DNA from: Pseudophaeobacter flagellatus
GTDB taxonomy: Bacteria > Pseudomonadota > Alphaproteobacteria > Rhodobacterales > Rhodobacteraceae
Assembly: GCF_021228235.1 (NCBI RefSeq)
Contig: NZ_JAJQRG010000001.1
Span: forward strand, 434,001 to 498,000
Length of the DNA stretch: 64,000 nt
Reading direction: 5' to 3'
The notes below the pieces were generated by a model. That model was given only the letters and a program-made list of their open reading frames with translations. It did no database searches and was not told the DNA's origin. This document shows, piece by piece, positions 43,863-53,451 of this stretch. Made by a program: the position numbers and the translations under genes. How positions within the stretch are numbered: position 1 is the first letter of the stretch; the number at the start of each line of letters is the position of its first letter.

Positions 43863-43935
43863 CGACCAAACCCGAAGTTTCAGCCGATTTGATAAAGTTT
43901 GCCTGCAATGAATGATGAAATGGGTTCGGCTATTG

Positions 43936-44511
43936 CTAAGGTGTAGATGGGTTCACCTCTGGCGCAGGTGGGTATGGGCCAGATTGTTCGTTTGGTGTGA
44001 AAGACTGGATTTTCACCGGGCGACGACTGCTGAGAACTTCGAGCAGTGCTTTTCGTACAGCGCGTTGCTCCCAATCTTCGTCGTTCCATCCCTGAGGTAT
44101 GTAGTTGCCTTCGAGAATATCTAGCTGTTCTACTTTGAACTTGAGGACTTGAGATACCTCATGGATCAGTTTTGTTAAGAGCGCCTCTCGCCGCTGGAGA
44201 AATTCCGTCTCTGCAGCAGCTCCGGAACTTGGCTCAAGACATTCGCCCAAGTTTCTTAGATAGTTTCTCCAGGCTCCAATCACTTTCTCATCATCAGCGA
44301 ATTCCACTTCCACCAGGTTGAGAGCCCCGACGTGGTCTACGTGAATAGGCATCTTTCTTGTCCGCATCAAAGTTCGAAAGATATCCATCCGACGGGCTTG
44401 AATTTCCTTTCTTTCGTCTGATCGGCGGGTAATCCAAACAGCAATAGCAGGACCAGCAATCGCAGCAACGGCGGTCACGACCCCTAGCAACACAGGTGCA
44501 TCAATCATCAC
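43936..44511 (-). CDS. DUF6680-like protein with N-terminal membrane helix
   Basis: A 191-residue protein. One membrane segment (about residues 7-27, LLGVVTAVAAIAGPAIAVWI) is followed by a cytoplasmic helical domain with RRSDERKEIQARRMDIFRTL, a motif seen in DUF6680 proteins, and a Pro-rich tail. The function is unknown. Its start overlaps the GrlR-like gene stop by 4 bp (ATGA), so the two are translationally coupled. AT content is higher than in the surrounding core genes, as expected for acquired DNA. Confidence 0.6.
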   Translation of the reverse strand: MMIDAPVLLGVVTAVAAIAGPAIAVWITRRSDERKEIQARRMDIFRTLMRTRKMPIHVDHVGALNLVEVEFADDEKVIGAWRNYLRNLGECLEPSSGAAAETEFLQRREALLTKLIHEVSQVLKFKVEQLDILEGNYIPQGWNDEDWEQRAVRKALLEVLSSRRPVKIQSFTPNEQSGPYPPAPEVNPSTP

Positions 44512-44840
44512 AGGGACCGAAGTTTCTTAAAAATCGCGTTGACGGGGCCCATCTGTGTTTCCAACCGCACTGGATTCCCGTTTGCGAACGTCTGTTCGAG
44601 GTGCGCTGAAATCTGCTGAGTGAGCGCGTTTGGAAGGGTTTGCCCTGTGACAAGAGTAGCACCAGCAGGAACAGTAAAATTGACTTCGATTGAGATTTTT
44701 CCGTTTTCTATAGAAGAGAACGTTCCGTCATATATTCCCCCCGCAACGTCAGCACCGGAGACTACACCATCGAGCAAAACGATGACTCCATTCCCCATGC
44801 CTGAAACTCCAGTGTAGTACACTGCGTAAATGCCATTCAT
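44508..44840 (-). CDS. GrlR-like domain protein, 110 aa
   Basis: Starts MNGIYAVYYTGVSGMGNGVI with a lipocalin-like beta-strand pattern (VLLDGVVSGADVAGGIYDG, then KISIEVNFTVPAGATL). This fits the GrlR family, first known as a negative regulator of type III secretion, but many stand-alone homologues occur with no secretion system. No T3SS gene is near. It is coupled to the DUF6680-like gene, so they may act together. A GGAAGGA site precedes the ATG. Confidence 0.65.
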   Translation of the reverse strand: MNGIYAVYYTGVSGMGNGVIVLLDGVVSGADVAGGIYDGTFSSIENGKISIEVNFTVPAGATLVTGQTLPNALTQQISAHLEQTFANGNPVRLETQMGPVNAIFKKLRSL

Positions 44841-45058
44841 AAAGAGGTCCTTCCAAAACTACTTTTGATTGTCCACCTGAAAGTTGACAGGGAATGCTGA
44901 TATTGTCCAAGTGAATATGAATTCTCGGTTGGGGAAGTCCGCACTTTTCAAAGAACTGGTCGTTAGAATAGACGGTTTCTACGTGGTAAGCTTGGCTTTG
45001 ACTTCCAGAATCGAAAGTTGTTGTTCAAGATTGCACAGGTTGAACAATGAGGTGTCAT

Positions 45059-45235
45059 ATGACTGAAAAAAAGCAGAGCCCTAGCTCAGGTGAAGCGATC
45101 TCTATTAATTCCGCTCAGCCTGCGGCGGGCTCCACAATCATAACAACAGGGGTGGGACCGATACCTTGGAGTTCTACCAGACCTTCTCCTGGGGAAACAG
45201 GCCAGCGGCCACCACCACCGAAACCGAAAAAGTAG
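45059..45235 (+). CDS. Small Pro/Ser-rich protein, 58 aa
   Basis: Reads MTEKKQSPSSGEAISINSAQ and ends RPPPPKPKK, with no domain. It is low in complexity and probably unstructured. A GAGGTG ribosome-binding site lies 6 bases before the ATG. It ends exactly where the convergent membrane protein gene ends. The function is unknown. Confidence 0.4.
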   Translation: MTEKKQSPSSGEAISINSAQPAAGSTIITTGVGPIPWSSTRPSPGETGQRPPPPKPKK

Positions 45236-45856
45236 CTACTTTCCTACACGAGTTTCGATCAGTTTCACCCTGTCGGCGGGAATAACAGTTATTTGGTTTT
45301 GAGCATGCTCTTCAGTCTCCTCCCATTCATCCACGCCGGAAGGCTGAGTATGAGTTACATAGAGCGCGATTGAGCCATCCCCGCCGATCAGACAAGGCCC
45401 GAAGGGGTGCTTCTTAAAGCGCTGCAGGTCATCGCAGTAAAGGATTGGGCCGTCATCTACAGACACGAGCAAAGAAGTCGGTTTGAACTCTGTATCGGTC
45501 CGTATGGTGTCAAGAACAGTGGAGAGCCCATCTAGATGGGTGCCACCAGTGCCAAGCCAAAACCGCGCATATTGTTTCATTCCAACTCGTCGCCACAAGA
45601 CCGATGCTATCAAGGTCGCACTTGCTGCTGACACCTGATGGAAAACTGGTGGGGTATCCCCAGAAAAGGCTATTGCTGCCATGGACAGGCTTACCTGAAA
45701 GAACGCGGCAAAACAGATACTGAGGAAGATGGTCTGAGCGGTATTCTCGGGATTGGCACGCTCGGCATAGGCCACTCGAAACCCCAAGTATCCAACTGCC
45801 ACCGTCACCAATGCGCTAGCTTCTAGATTTAGAATTTTTTCCATTTCCTCAAACAT
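45236..45856 (-). CDS. Membrane protein of unknown function, 206 aa
   Basis: Not recognised. Three predicted membrane segments (about 12-31, 42-64 and 75-90, for example ALVTVAVGYLGFRVAYAE and TIFLSICFAAFFQVSLSM) are followed by a soluble cytoplasmic domain of about 110 residues with SLLVSVDDGPILYCDDLQRF. The layout, a small membrane anchor with a C-terminal beta domain, is common in phage-borne and defence-island proteins. The gene sits in the prophage accessory region. Confidence 0.55.
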   Translation of the reverse strand: MFEEMEKILNLEASALVTVAVGYLGFRVAYAERANPENTAQTIFLSICFAAFFQVSLSMAAIAFSGDTPPVFHQVSAASATLIASVLWRRVGMKQYARFWLGTGGTHLDGLSTVLDTIRTDTEFKPTSLLVSVDDGPILYCDDLQRFKKHPFGPCLIGGDGSIALYVTHTQPSGVDEWEETEEHAQNQITVIPADRVKLIETRVGK

Positions 45857-46093
45857 GTTTTGCCTTTCTCAGTCCCTGATAAGGTTGATGTATTTCGAAG
45901 TGCTTTGTCACTCAGTTTTTCGGTGCTTTCTGTCCTCGAGGACAGGGAGCGGCCATGAAGTTATGCTGGTCGGCGGGGTCATTGTCAGAATTTGGACCCG
46001 TGTTAAGGGGTGTTTCAGCACCCTTTAACCTCCCGTGACCGGGAGGCGTCATTGGAAATCAGTTGTAGTGTGCTGGCGGTACTGACTGATTTT

Positions 46094-46627
46094 ATGATTG
46101 CACTGGAGATAGTTTTGGAATTCGACTTCGATAGTTTCGGTCAAATAGTGAGGCTGACCGGAGAGGCCGGGCAGGCAACTGGAAAAATCGCGACCGGTCT
46201 CGATAAGGTAAAGAGCCTTTTCAAGTCTTCTGAGACGGGTGCAGATTCTGAGGTCAAACTCGCTTTGGGCGAGCTCAGTGAACAAGTAGCAAATGCGAAG
46301 GTCACGAATGCGGAGTTGAAGCTCTTGGTTTTGGCGCTTCAGGCAGAGCTCGCTCAGCTTCAGAGTTTCCGATCCGATCTTGACAGCTACGAGCTTTGGG
46401 AAACCCCAACCGGTGCGCTGGTGTATCGCTTGTGTCAGAATGCAGAGGGCAAAGAACCCTTGCATTTTCTTTGCCCGACATGCGTTGAGGGCAAACGCAA
46501 ATCGATCCTGCAAGGACACTCCGGTTTTCGTGAATGCCCGGTGTGCAAATCGGGGTTTCGGTTTGAACAAGATGAATTTGGCACGGTGCCTGTATCCCGG
46601 CGCAGTAGAACGGATGGCATTTTGTAG
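46094..46627 (+). CDS. Coiled-coil protein with C-terminal zinc ribbon, 177 aa
   Basis: The front (MIALEIVLEFDFDSFGQIVR) leads to a helical region of about 60 residues (ALGELSEQVANAKVTNAELK and AELAQLQS). After that, CPTC and CPVC, 23 residues apart, form a zinc ribbon. The function is unknown. I take ATG 46094; a GTG at 46010 gives a longer frame with poor leader sequence. It is convergent with the phage D gene and may be a passenger gene of the prophage. Confidence 0.5.
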   Translation: MIALEIVLEFDFDSFGQIVRLTGEAGQATGKIATGLDKVKSLFKSSETGADSEVKLALGELSEQVANAKVTNAELKLLVLALQAELAQLQSFRSDLDSYELWETPTGALVYRLCQNAEGKEPLHFLCPTCVEGKRKSILQGHSGFRECPVCKSGFRFEQDEFGTVPVSRRSRTDGIL

Positions 46628-46632
46628 ATTAG

Positions 46633-47619
46633 TCATAGCGCCTCTTTCGCTTTCTCATTGTCGCGCTCGGCTTTGAAACTGGTGGTCAATGTACTGCCGA
46701 GGCGGTGGGTGACGTTGGTGATTAGCCATTCGCCTGCAAGTTCGGGTTTGATGCCGGTGAGATTGACCTTGGCCTCGGCCATCAGGTCGCCCCAGAAGCC
46801 GCCCAAGCGAATGTCAATTTTTCCGCTGGCCCGGCCGCCATGTTCCAGGGCGGCGTCTGCTGCCCGCTGGGCTTCGGCCCGATTTGGATAGCGGTGCCGG
46901 ACTTTAAGCTGTGGATCGCCTTCACCGGCTTTGCAGATCTGCACCTGGGCGGTGTCTCTATCGGTCCACTCAACAATTACGCAGCGATATTTTCCGCGCC
47001 CGTTGATTTGCCAACTGCCTTCTGAAATTTGGGATTTATCCACCTGAAAAACAGGGAGTTCAGAGCCATCAGCCGCCTTGTTCTCGCCGCGCTTGGCAAC
47101 CACCAGTGCACCGCCCGCTGGCTTTGCAACGGCGTCCAGGTCCTTGGCAATGCGGGTTAGGAAGTTCAAATCGCTCTCAGTCGTCTGCGCGAGGTAGGCG
47201 AACTTCTGCGCCTTCAGGCTTTCGCTGATGACGGGTTTCAACCCATGTTCGGCAGCGATCTTCTGGACGATATCTTGCACCGAGAGGTCGTGCCAGGCGC
47301 GCGATTTGCGGGCGCGAATGCCGCCGAGCATGTCCGCAGCCTTCGCCCCGATCGACAATGTGTCCGGGGCCATGGTGCCGCCTATTTCATCCACCACGAA
47401 ATGACCGATTTCGACCAGATCCCCTTTGAACCCGAGCGAGATTTTCAGCTTTGCCCCGGTCTCTGGAAGAGCCACGGCATAGTCCCGGTCGTCTACCTGG
47501 ATGTCTGCCCGGTCCGACTTGTTGCCCGCTTCGTCAACGACGGTCAGACCAATGAGCCGGTCGGCAAAATTTGCGGTGACGTCTTCGCCATCGGCGATGA
47601 TTTGGAAGGCAACTTTCAT
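46633..47619 (-). CDS. Phage tail protein D (late control gene D-like)
   Basis: A 328-residue P2 gpD/Mu gp44-type protein, a baseplate hub component of contractile tails. It begins FQIIADGEDVTANFADRLIG and contains AHDL-like DLSVQDIVQKIAAEHGLKP and TTESDLNFLTRIAKDLDA. Its start overlaps the X gene stop by 4 bp. The end, SFKAERDNEKAK, is complete. It is the last tail gene in this remnant. Confidence 0.88.
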   Translation of the reverse strand: MKVAFQIIADGEDVTANFADRLIGLTVVDEAGNKSDRADIQVDDRDYAVALPETGAKLKISLGFKGDLVEIGHFVVDEIGGTMAPDTLSIGAKAADMLGGIRARKSRAWHDLSVQDIVQKIAAEHGLKPVISESLKAQKFAYLAQTTESDLNFLTRIAKDLDAVAKPAGGALVVAKRGENKAADGSELPVFQVDKSQISEGSWQINGRGKYRCVIVEWTDRDTAQVQICKAGEGDPQLKVRHRYPNRAEAQRAADAALEHGGRASGKIDIRLGGFWGDLMAEAKVNLTGIKPELAGEWLITNVTHRLGSTLTTSFKAERDNEKAKEAL

Positions 47620-47828
47620 GACCTACCCCACAGCCGAACAGGTTGGCGCACGGGTGCCGGCGCTTTTTCGGGGAGGGTGATTTTCAAACCTTTTGGAAGG
47701 ATCGACCCGCGCTCGGCGAGACCCGGATTAGCCTCGTAAACGGCCACGGTCATGCTCTCGTCGCCGTAGTGGGCTTTGCAGATTTCATCGACCATATCGC
47801 CGTCGGTGGTGCGGTAAGTGGTCATCAC
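47616..47828 (-). CDS. Phage tail protein X
   Basis: A 70-residue P2 gpX-like protein with the short LysM-like pattern TDGDMVDEICKAHYGDE and YEANPGLAERGSILPKGL. It is a small tail-assembly component. ATGA overlaps link it to both U and D. Confidence 0.88.
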   Translation of the reverse strand: MMTTYRTTDGDMVDEICKAHYGDESMTVAVYEANPGLAERGSILPKGLKITLPEKAPAPVRQPVRLWGRS

Positions 47829-48253
47829 AGCCCCCCAAGGAAGGACGACAAGACGCCGTTGTCTTTGCCGTAGGATTTCAGGGACAGGGTGAATTCGATC
47901 TTGCGGGGGGCACCATCTCTCAGGAATACGCTTTTGCGCTCTTCCACCTGGTCAATCACCCAGCGGTCCCAGACCCAGCCGAGGCCGTCCACCATCATCA
48001 TGGGTTTGGCCACTTTGGCGGGTAGACGCATCAATTCAACCTGTCTTAAACCGCCCTTAAAGTGGGGGTAAATGACGCCATCAAGTTTGATGGTCTCGGC
48101 ATCTGGACCGGTAAACTGGAGAGCCGGCGCGCGACCAATGCGGTTGACCTTGCCCCACCTGTAGGACGCTGAGCGGGAGAAGTTTTGGTAGGAACCGCTC
48201 GAAATTCCAAAGCGGAATATTCCAAGAGCCATCATGACCATTCCAAGCTGCAT
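47825..48253 (-). CDS. Phage tail protein U
   Basis: A 142-residue P2 gpU-like protein containing LGIFRFGISSGSYQNFSRSA and the family's conserved ALQFTGPDAETIKLDGVIYP. It is a tail terminator or assembly factor. It lies between the T fragment and X with overlapping ends. Confidence 0.88.
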   Translation of the reverse strand: MQLGMVMMALGIFRFGISSGSYQNFSRSASYRWGKVNRIGRAPALQFTGPDAETIKLDGVIYPHFKGGLRQVELMRLPAKVAKPMMMVDGLGWVWDRWVIDQVEERKSVFLRDGAPRKIEFTLSLKSYGKDNGVLSSFLGGL

Positions 48254-49266
48254 CAGTAGTCTACCCCGTCGTGCAAATCGGCGCGCCGTTCGTTGTCTCT
48301 GCGGTTCAATTCTCGCATGACCAGGCGGGCGATAGTTTCTTCGTCGGTGCCGGGAGGCGGCGCGATGTGAATGCTGATAGTGTCGCCCGCGCGGTGGATC
48401 TGCGTTGCGGGGGCGGGCTTTGCCAGGGCTGGTCTGGGGTCGATGCGTTGTTCGATTTCGGCACCGGTGGGCACGGCAAAGCTGGGCGTTGCCATGACGG
48501 TTGCAGCCATGGCCGCCTTCATCACGCGCGTGGGCAGGATGCTGCCCGCTACGCCCGGCACAAAGATCTCCGCGTCGCGCTCGCCGACCAGATAGGGCAG
48601 GCCCGGCATAACCGGCCCGCCGTGATCGCGGGTGCCCCTGGTGCGTCGTCGTGTGCTGCTAGACGGTGGGTCGGCGGGGGTATCCCCGGAGCCGCTCACC
48701 CAAGCCTGAAGGTCAGAAATCCAATCGGGTTTCAGGTCCTTCAGCTTCTGGACGATGAAATTCACCGCTTGGTCGACAATGGACGCCATCCCGTCCCAGA
48801 GGGATTTCATAAGGGTGACGCCAGTCGCGAACAGGGAGAACTCTTTGAACTTGGCAATTATCTGTTCGGGCACTCCGAGTAGATCCATGACATAGGCGAC
48901 AAGCCCGATCATTCCTTCAACGGCTAGGGTAAAGGGATTGAACTCCGAGAGCAGCTTGAAAACGCCCTTTAACAGCCCTTCGTCAAAAGCAGCGCGTACC
49001 ACTTCAATCTTTTCGGTGACCTTGGCGACAATCTTGTCCCAGTTGTCATAGACGACATAGGCAAGAGCGGCGACGGCGGCGATGATCAAGCCGATTGGGT
49101 TTGTCAGGGCCAAAATGCCCAGCCGGACAAATGCCCCGGCCACAAGCCTGACGCCGGAAAGCAAGAGCTTCAGAGGGCCTTTCCCAACCCAGGCCAAGAG
49201 CTTCCCTGCGGCGACGATATCCGTTCCTAGTTCTAAACATAGAATGAGGAGATTCACCTGTCCCAA
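48253..49266 (-). pseudogene. Phage tail tape-measure protein, C-terminal fragment
   Basis: About 337 residues match the end of a P2 gpT-type tape measure: hydrophobic helices (LALTNPIGLIIAAVAALAYV and NPFTLAVEGMIGLVAYVMDL), GMASIVDQAVNFI, and a C-terminal HGGPVMPGLPYLVGERDAEI block. Normal tape measures are about 700 residues or more, so the N-terminal half is missing. The frame opens at 49266 from unrelated sequence, meaning an end-deletion junction lies near 49230. The tail genes can no longer build a phage. Confidence 0.75.
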
Positions 49267-49620
49267 AACGAGGGCAGGGTGCTTGTGGCGAGAGGGGGCA
49301 AGGGCCGCTATGTTGACGTTTGCAGTCTATTTGGCCAGTCCGCATCAATGACGACTACCAGCCCTTCCGTGACATTGACGCAAGCCGCAGCATGAACGCA
49401 GGTGCCGAGCCGAAGGGCGGAAAGCGGCCCTTCGCTGCAAGTGCGAGATAGAAACAGCTGCGTGAAGAAAGCGGACGCTCGGGGCATCAGCCCGATTTTT
49501 CTGTTGTGCAAACGCGGCGAATGGCGGCAGTGAGCCCATAGTGACAGATGCTGCGCTTTGCGCGGTGATCTGCTATGTGAAAATGAAGATAGCCGAGCCG
49601 AGTGCCGATGGAGACAAATT

Positions 49621-50019
49621 GTGAAGAGCCTCATGGAAAAAATTCTGGGCGCGAAGATCCAGAGCATCGCCGAACTTGGCATCGACGGCCTGAAAGACAA
49701 GCATGGAAATGAGGCTATCTTCTTTGCAGTACCAGAGGCGGAATCGCCAAGGAAAGTCTTTCGCAAACTGATAAGCGCAACTGATCCGCCAAACGCAAAA
49801 AGTGGAGGCGCATCGGAATATGGCTGCTCAATTAAAACACCGAATGGCTTAATCTATCACGCTCTCACAACGCATGGGGATATTGAAGGATGGAGAAAGG
49901 ACATAGAATTCGGGGCAGCACAGTTCGGTTTCTCTCTCGCTAAAATACAAGGGAACAAATTTGTGGTTGATGAAAAACAGGAGATCGAGATTTATGATTG
50001 TTCCATCGAGTTCTCTTGA
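49621..50019 (+). CDS. Hypothetical protein, about 132 aa
   Basis: Not recognised. The best reading starts at GTG 49621 (VKSLMEKILGAKIQSIAELG) after a GGAGA site. An ATG four codons later is possible. The body has an alternating beta pattern (NEAIFFAVPEAESPR and GLIYHALTTHGDIEGWR) without a known motif. It lies beside the truncated tape measure on the other strand, with the higher AT content of the prophage accessory region. Confidence 0.5.
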   Translation: MKSLMEKILGAKIQSIAELGIDGLKDKHGNEAIFFAVPEAESPRKVFRKLISATDPPNAKSGGASEYGCSIKTPNGLIYHALTTHGDIEGWRKDIEFGAAQFGFSLAKIQGNKFVVDEKQEIEIYDCSIEFS

Positions 50020-50204
50020 CGCCAGTCGATGAAGCCTGTGTTGCAGCGACCAGTTGAAACCGCACCGCGCACAGCAGACCTTAGGCGCTCAGCAGAGAAG
50101 GTCGGCTGTGAGCCAATCTTCAAATTCAATACGGTGCAGCGAAGTCGGGCTTTTTTGTGAACAAAAGCCAAAGCATTATAAAGGCAAAGACCGAGGGGTT
50201 GAAA

Positions 50205-50810
50205 ATGTTAAAAACAATGTCAGAGGCAATCGAGTTTTATGACACACTAAACAGGGCCGAGGATGCTGACTATCGCTTTCCGGTTTTGAAGTTGAGACCC
50301 GACCAGCAAGAAAGTAGTTCACTAAAAGAGTTTGGGTTACCCAAGAGTTATCTGGATTTTGTTTGCAGGTACGAGATTGAAGATGTGTCGATCTCGTTTT
50401 TGAACTTGGGTCCTATTCCAAGCGAAAGTTTGCAACAGTTTTTGCGGGACCGGAACGGGATGAATGCAAACCCTTACGTGCCAGATAATATGCTGGAGGT
50501 CGCCAGTTTCGAAGCCGACCCGCTACTTGTTACCAAGGGAAGCCATGGTCATTCAGATGGACGGGTCTTCTATCTGGACATCTCAACTGGTTATTTTCCT
50601 CCACCTGTTTTTCTTGCTGAGTCTTTCCCCAGCATGGTCCTTACAGCAGCAAACATTGAAAAATTGCTTCGGTCTGATCCTCTTGTTAACGCCAATGATG
50701 TGGAGCTTGATGCCACAGAGGTTTTGAACATCCTCAGGTTTGTTGATCCTGACATTCCACAAGAAAGTGCTGAATTGTGGATGTGCATGTTCGGATGCTA
50801 TACTTCATGA
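50205..50810 (+). CDS. Possible SUKH/SMI1-like protein, about 201 aa
   Basis: Starts MLKTMSEAIEFYDTLNRAED after a GAGGGG site. The core reads SSLKEFGLPKSYLDFVCRYE, similar to the LP-x-x-Y-x-x-F start of SUKH (SMI1/KNR4) immunity proteins. VFYLDISTGYFPPPVFLAES and ELWMCMFGCYTS follow. SUKH proteins often protect against toxin nucleases, but no toxin gene is visible here. The similarity is a weak pattern match and needs a profile search. An earlier GTG at 50157 would add 16 residues. Confidence 0.45.
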   Translation: MLKTMSEAIEFYDTLNRAEDADYRFPVLKLRPDQQESSSLKEFGLPKSYLDFVCRYEIEDVSISFLNLGPIPSESLQQFLRDRNGMNANPYVPDNMLEVASFEADPLLVTKGSHGHSDGRVFYLDISTGYFPPPVFLAESFPSMVLTAANIEKLLRSDPLVNANDVELDATEVLNILRFVDPDIPQESAELWMCMFGCYTS

Positions 50811-51467
50811 TAAACACTCCATCTTTCCAAAAAGATTAAAGTGTTGCGTTGACCCTTTGAAATCACACCGCATTGCAGTCATCGGCCCCACCAAAATGCT
50901 GCGCTCCATTGCCAATGTCCGCTTCAGGAAAGCTGCAACGCGGCATGGTCGGGATCGGTCAAGGTCCGCTAAGGGCCGCTCACGCGCTTAGCATGCTTGT
51001 CGGGTTCCGACTTTGCAAAGCCCGCTTCCTGCGCATAGCCGCCATTCTCCGCGCCGCAGTACGCGAAGGCAAGCCTGAGATCGGTTCCAAAATCTGTTCC
51101 TAGTTCGAAGCGCGGATGCGGCATGCCGATTTTGCTCAACTCTTTGTACTAAAACGCATAATCCCATTCTAGGAACTGGGCCGCCTCAGTCAGCGTTAGT
51201 TCCTTGTTCGGAACTTAACATAAGTGACCTTATCGGACTTCGCGGTGTCGCAAAGGCCTATTTTTAGGGGCTGCAATGGGGTAGGGGAGTTTGAAAGGCG
51301 AAGTGTCCGCAAATCATCTTGTGGCCCTGTATGGGCCATTGTGGCCGGGTATGAAAGACAAAACGTCTTCGCCTAAAATCCCCCTTAAACAGTGCTGAAA
51401 GGCCTTTTTTACAAGGCTCAATCCGCAATAGTCCGGCTTCATCCTGGGTCTTCCGGTTACTGCAATA
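50811..51467. other. Gene-free stretch at the prophage boundary
   Basis: About 650 bp without a supportable gene. A short dyad AGTTCC-TTGTTC-GGAACT and several GTTCC/GTTCT words occur at 51080-51220. They do not match the alphaproteobacterial LexA spacing of GTTC-N7-GTTC. The right edge of the prophage remnant probably lies in here. Confidence 0.45.
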
Positions 51468-52205
51468 TCAAGTGTCTTCGTTCACTGAAATAAGCCAGCT
51501 CTTTGCGGTTTCAAAATTTTCCGCGTCAAAGAACCGGGTCTCTGCCCCTACGAACTGCGCAGCAATCTTTTGCGCCATTTTCTGCCAGGCCCGGTCGCCG
51601 ACGATGGCCGCCTTGTCCAGCATCCCGACGTGGCCACGGGCAAGCGACAGATGGGCCGCCATGGCCGACAACCCCTGCCAGCCATCAAATTCGCGCAGAT
51701 CGATCAGCAAGCGAAACCCATCCATTTCGCGTAGCTTTGCATCCAGATCGCCCCGCGCGATTGCGTAGTCCTCGGGGCTCACTTTGCCAATCAGTTCGAT
51801 CTGCAAGGCTGGGCCGCCCAATGTGCGCAGGTGAATGGCGCCAAGTGACTCTCTGAGCCAACGCCGGGCAGAGTCTTCGTCTTTCAGATCGAAAACCTGT
51901 ACCGGGCAGGGCATGAATGGCGCAAAGGCGCGAAAGCAGTTTGCAATCCAGCCAGGGCCCGCGCAGACCGCCAGCCGGTCGAAGCCGCGCCAATGACTAA
52001 GGCCAAGTTTCATATCGGCCCAGACGGCTCCGACTTCAAAATTCACATCTCCAGAAACCACAATCAACAGGCGCACCGCATCGACTTCGGTCAGTGCCGC
52101 TTCAAGTGCTGGTGCCAGTATGTATTCATAATCCTCAGATGAAATGGTACCGCTCATGCGCATCTCAAGCAGGCCTGCGGTTCCTGTATCGCTGATTTTG
52201 ATCAT
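51468..52205 (-). CDS. Tandem SpoIIAA-like (DUF3478) protein
   Basis: A 245-residue cytoplasmic protein made of two similar halves (about 1-120 and 125-245). Each has a STAS/SpoIIAA-like fold: LEMRMSGTISSEDYEYILAP in the first and LQIELIGKVSPEDYAIARGD in the second, followed by a VRLLIVVSGD or FRLLIDLREF strand. Such proteins bind lipids or partner proteins, but the role here is unknown. It is a single gene next to an OYE-type reductase. Confidence 0.8.
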   Translation of the reverse strand: MIKISDTGTAGLLEMRMSGTISSEDYEYILAPALEAALTEVDAVRLLIVVSGDVNFEVGAVWADMKLGLSHWRGFDRLAVCAGPGWIANCFRAFAPFMPCPVQVFDLKDEDSARRWLRESLGAIHLRTLGGPALQIELIGKVSPEDYAIARGDLDAKLREMDGFRLLIDLREFDGWQGLSAMAAHLSLARGHVGMLDKAAIVGDRAWQKMAQKIAAQFVGAETRFFDAENFETAKSWLISVNEDT

Positions 52206-52341
52206 CGTGAAAGCCCCCGGTGTTCCGTGAATGGTACAGATGTAGATTTTTACTGTTGCATTTCAAATCGGGACTGTCCGCATGGGCTTGAAGCGAGACG
52301 GGGCACGCGCATAACGGCAATGCTGCGGCCCCGTGCTGCGG

Positions 52342-53451
52342 TCATCGCAGGTCGTGCAGCATCTTCTTTTCATAGGCGATCAACCGATCGCCCTGGCCAG
52401 CGGCCACCTGGTTTGGCCAGTCGGGATTGGCGATCAGGGCGCGGCCAACGGCGACAAGGTCAAATTCGTTCCGATTGGCGCGCTCCACCAGACGGTCGAG
52501 GCTGGCGGGTTCGGCCGCCTTGAAATCGGCGGTGCCATCTTCCGGCAGGAAATCGGCGTTTAGCCCGACGCTGCCCACGGTGATCGAAGGCTTGCCCGTC
52601 AGCTTGCGCGTCCAGCCCGCCAGGTTCAGGTCGCTGCCGTCGAATTCGGGCTCCCAGAAACGGCGGGTCGAGCAGTGAAAGATGTCGACGCCTGCCTCGA
52701 CCAGCGGGGCCAGAAACGCCTCCAGCGCCTCGGGGGTGTCGCAGAGGCGGGCGGAATAGTCCTGCTGTTTCCACTGGGAATAGCGAAAGATGATCGGGAA
52801 ATCTTCGCCTACGGCAGCACGCACGGCACCTATGATTTCCAGCGCAAAGCGGGACCGCTGCGCGAGATTGCCGCCATAGTCATCGCTGCGCTGATTGGTG
52901 CCTGCCCAAAAGAACTGGTCGATCAGATAGCCATGCGCACCGTGCAGCTCAATCGCGTCAAAGCCGATTTTCTTGGCATCGGCTGCGGCCTGGGCAAAGG
53001 CGGCGACCACAGCGTCGATATCGGTTTGGGTCATGGCGTGACCGGTGACCTTGCCGGGGATGGCCATGCCGCTGGGGCTGTAGCCGGGGGTGTCGCCGCC
53101 TGGGTTGACGCCGGGGCGGCGGATGGCGCCTACATGCCACAGCTGCGGTGCGATCTTGCCACCCGCGGCATGCACCGCATCGACAACTTTTTTCCATCCT
53201 GCCAAGGCGGCATCACCATAAAAGGCGGGCACATTTGGATAACCGCTGGCGGCCTCGTGGTTGACAAAGGTGCCCTCGGTGATGATCAGCCCAACGCCGC
53301 CTTCGGCCCGGCGACGATAGTAGGAGACCACTTTGTCATCAGGCACATTGCCGGGCGAAAAGGTGCGCGTCATCGGCGCCATGGCGATTTTGTTCTTCAG
53401 GCTGAGCGTGCCCAGGGTGACGGGGGTAAACAGGGTCTCGATAGGGTCCAT
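52342..53451 (-). CDS. Old-yellow-enzyme family NADH:flavin oxidoreductase
   Basis: A 369-residue FMN-dependent TIM-barrel enzyme. The N-terminal LFTPVTLGTLSLKNKIAMAP and MTRTFSPGN, the catalytic pair in ELHGAHGYLIDQFFWAGTNQ and the C-terminal GRALIANPDWPNQV are typical. It probably reduces activated double bonds of enones or related compounds with NADPH. The precise substrate is not determinable. It is a stand-alone gene. Confidence 0.88.
   Translation of the reverse strand: MDPIETLFTPVTLGTLSLKNKIAMAPMTRTFSPGNVPDDKVVSYYRRRAEGGVGLIITEGTFVNHEAASGYPNVPAFYGDAALAGWKKVVDAVHAAGGKIAPQLWHVGAIRRPGVNPGGDTPGYSPSGMAIPGKVTGHAMTQTDIDAVVAAFAQAAADAKKIGFDAIELHGAHGYLIDQFFWAGTNQRSDDYGGNLAQRSRFALEIIGAVRAAVGEDFPIIFRYSQWKQQDYSARLCDTPEALEAFLAPLVEAGVDIFHCSTRRFWEPEFDGSDLNLAGWTRKLTGKPSITVGSVGLNADFLPEDGTADFKAAEPASLDRLVERANRNEFDLVAVGRALIANPDWPNQVAAGQGDRLIAYEKKMLHDLR

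Noticed and set aside
44508-44840. GrlR-like protein as evidence of a type III secretion system
   Set aside because: No secretion apparatus gene is near. Stand-alone GrlR-fold proteins are common, so the name should not imply T3SS.
51060-51220. Cluster of GTTCC words as a LexA (SOS) box near the prophage edge
   Set aside because: The spacings seen (GTTC-N8-GTTC and closer ones) do not match the alphaproteobacterial GTTC-N7-GTTC site, and no gene starts nearby.
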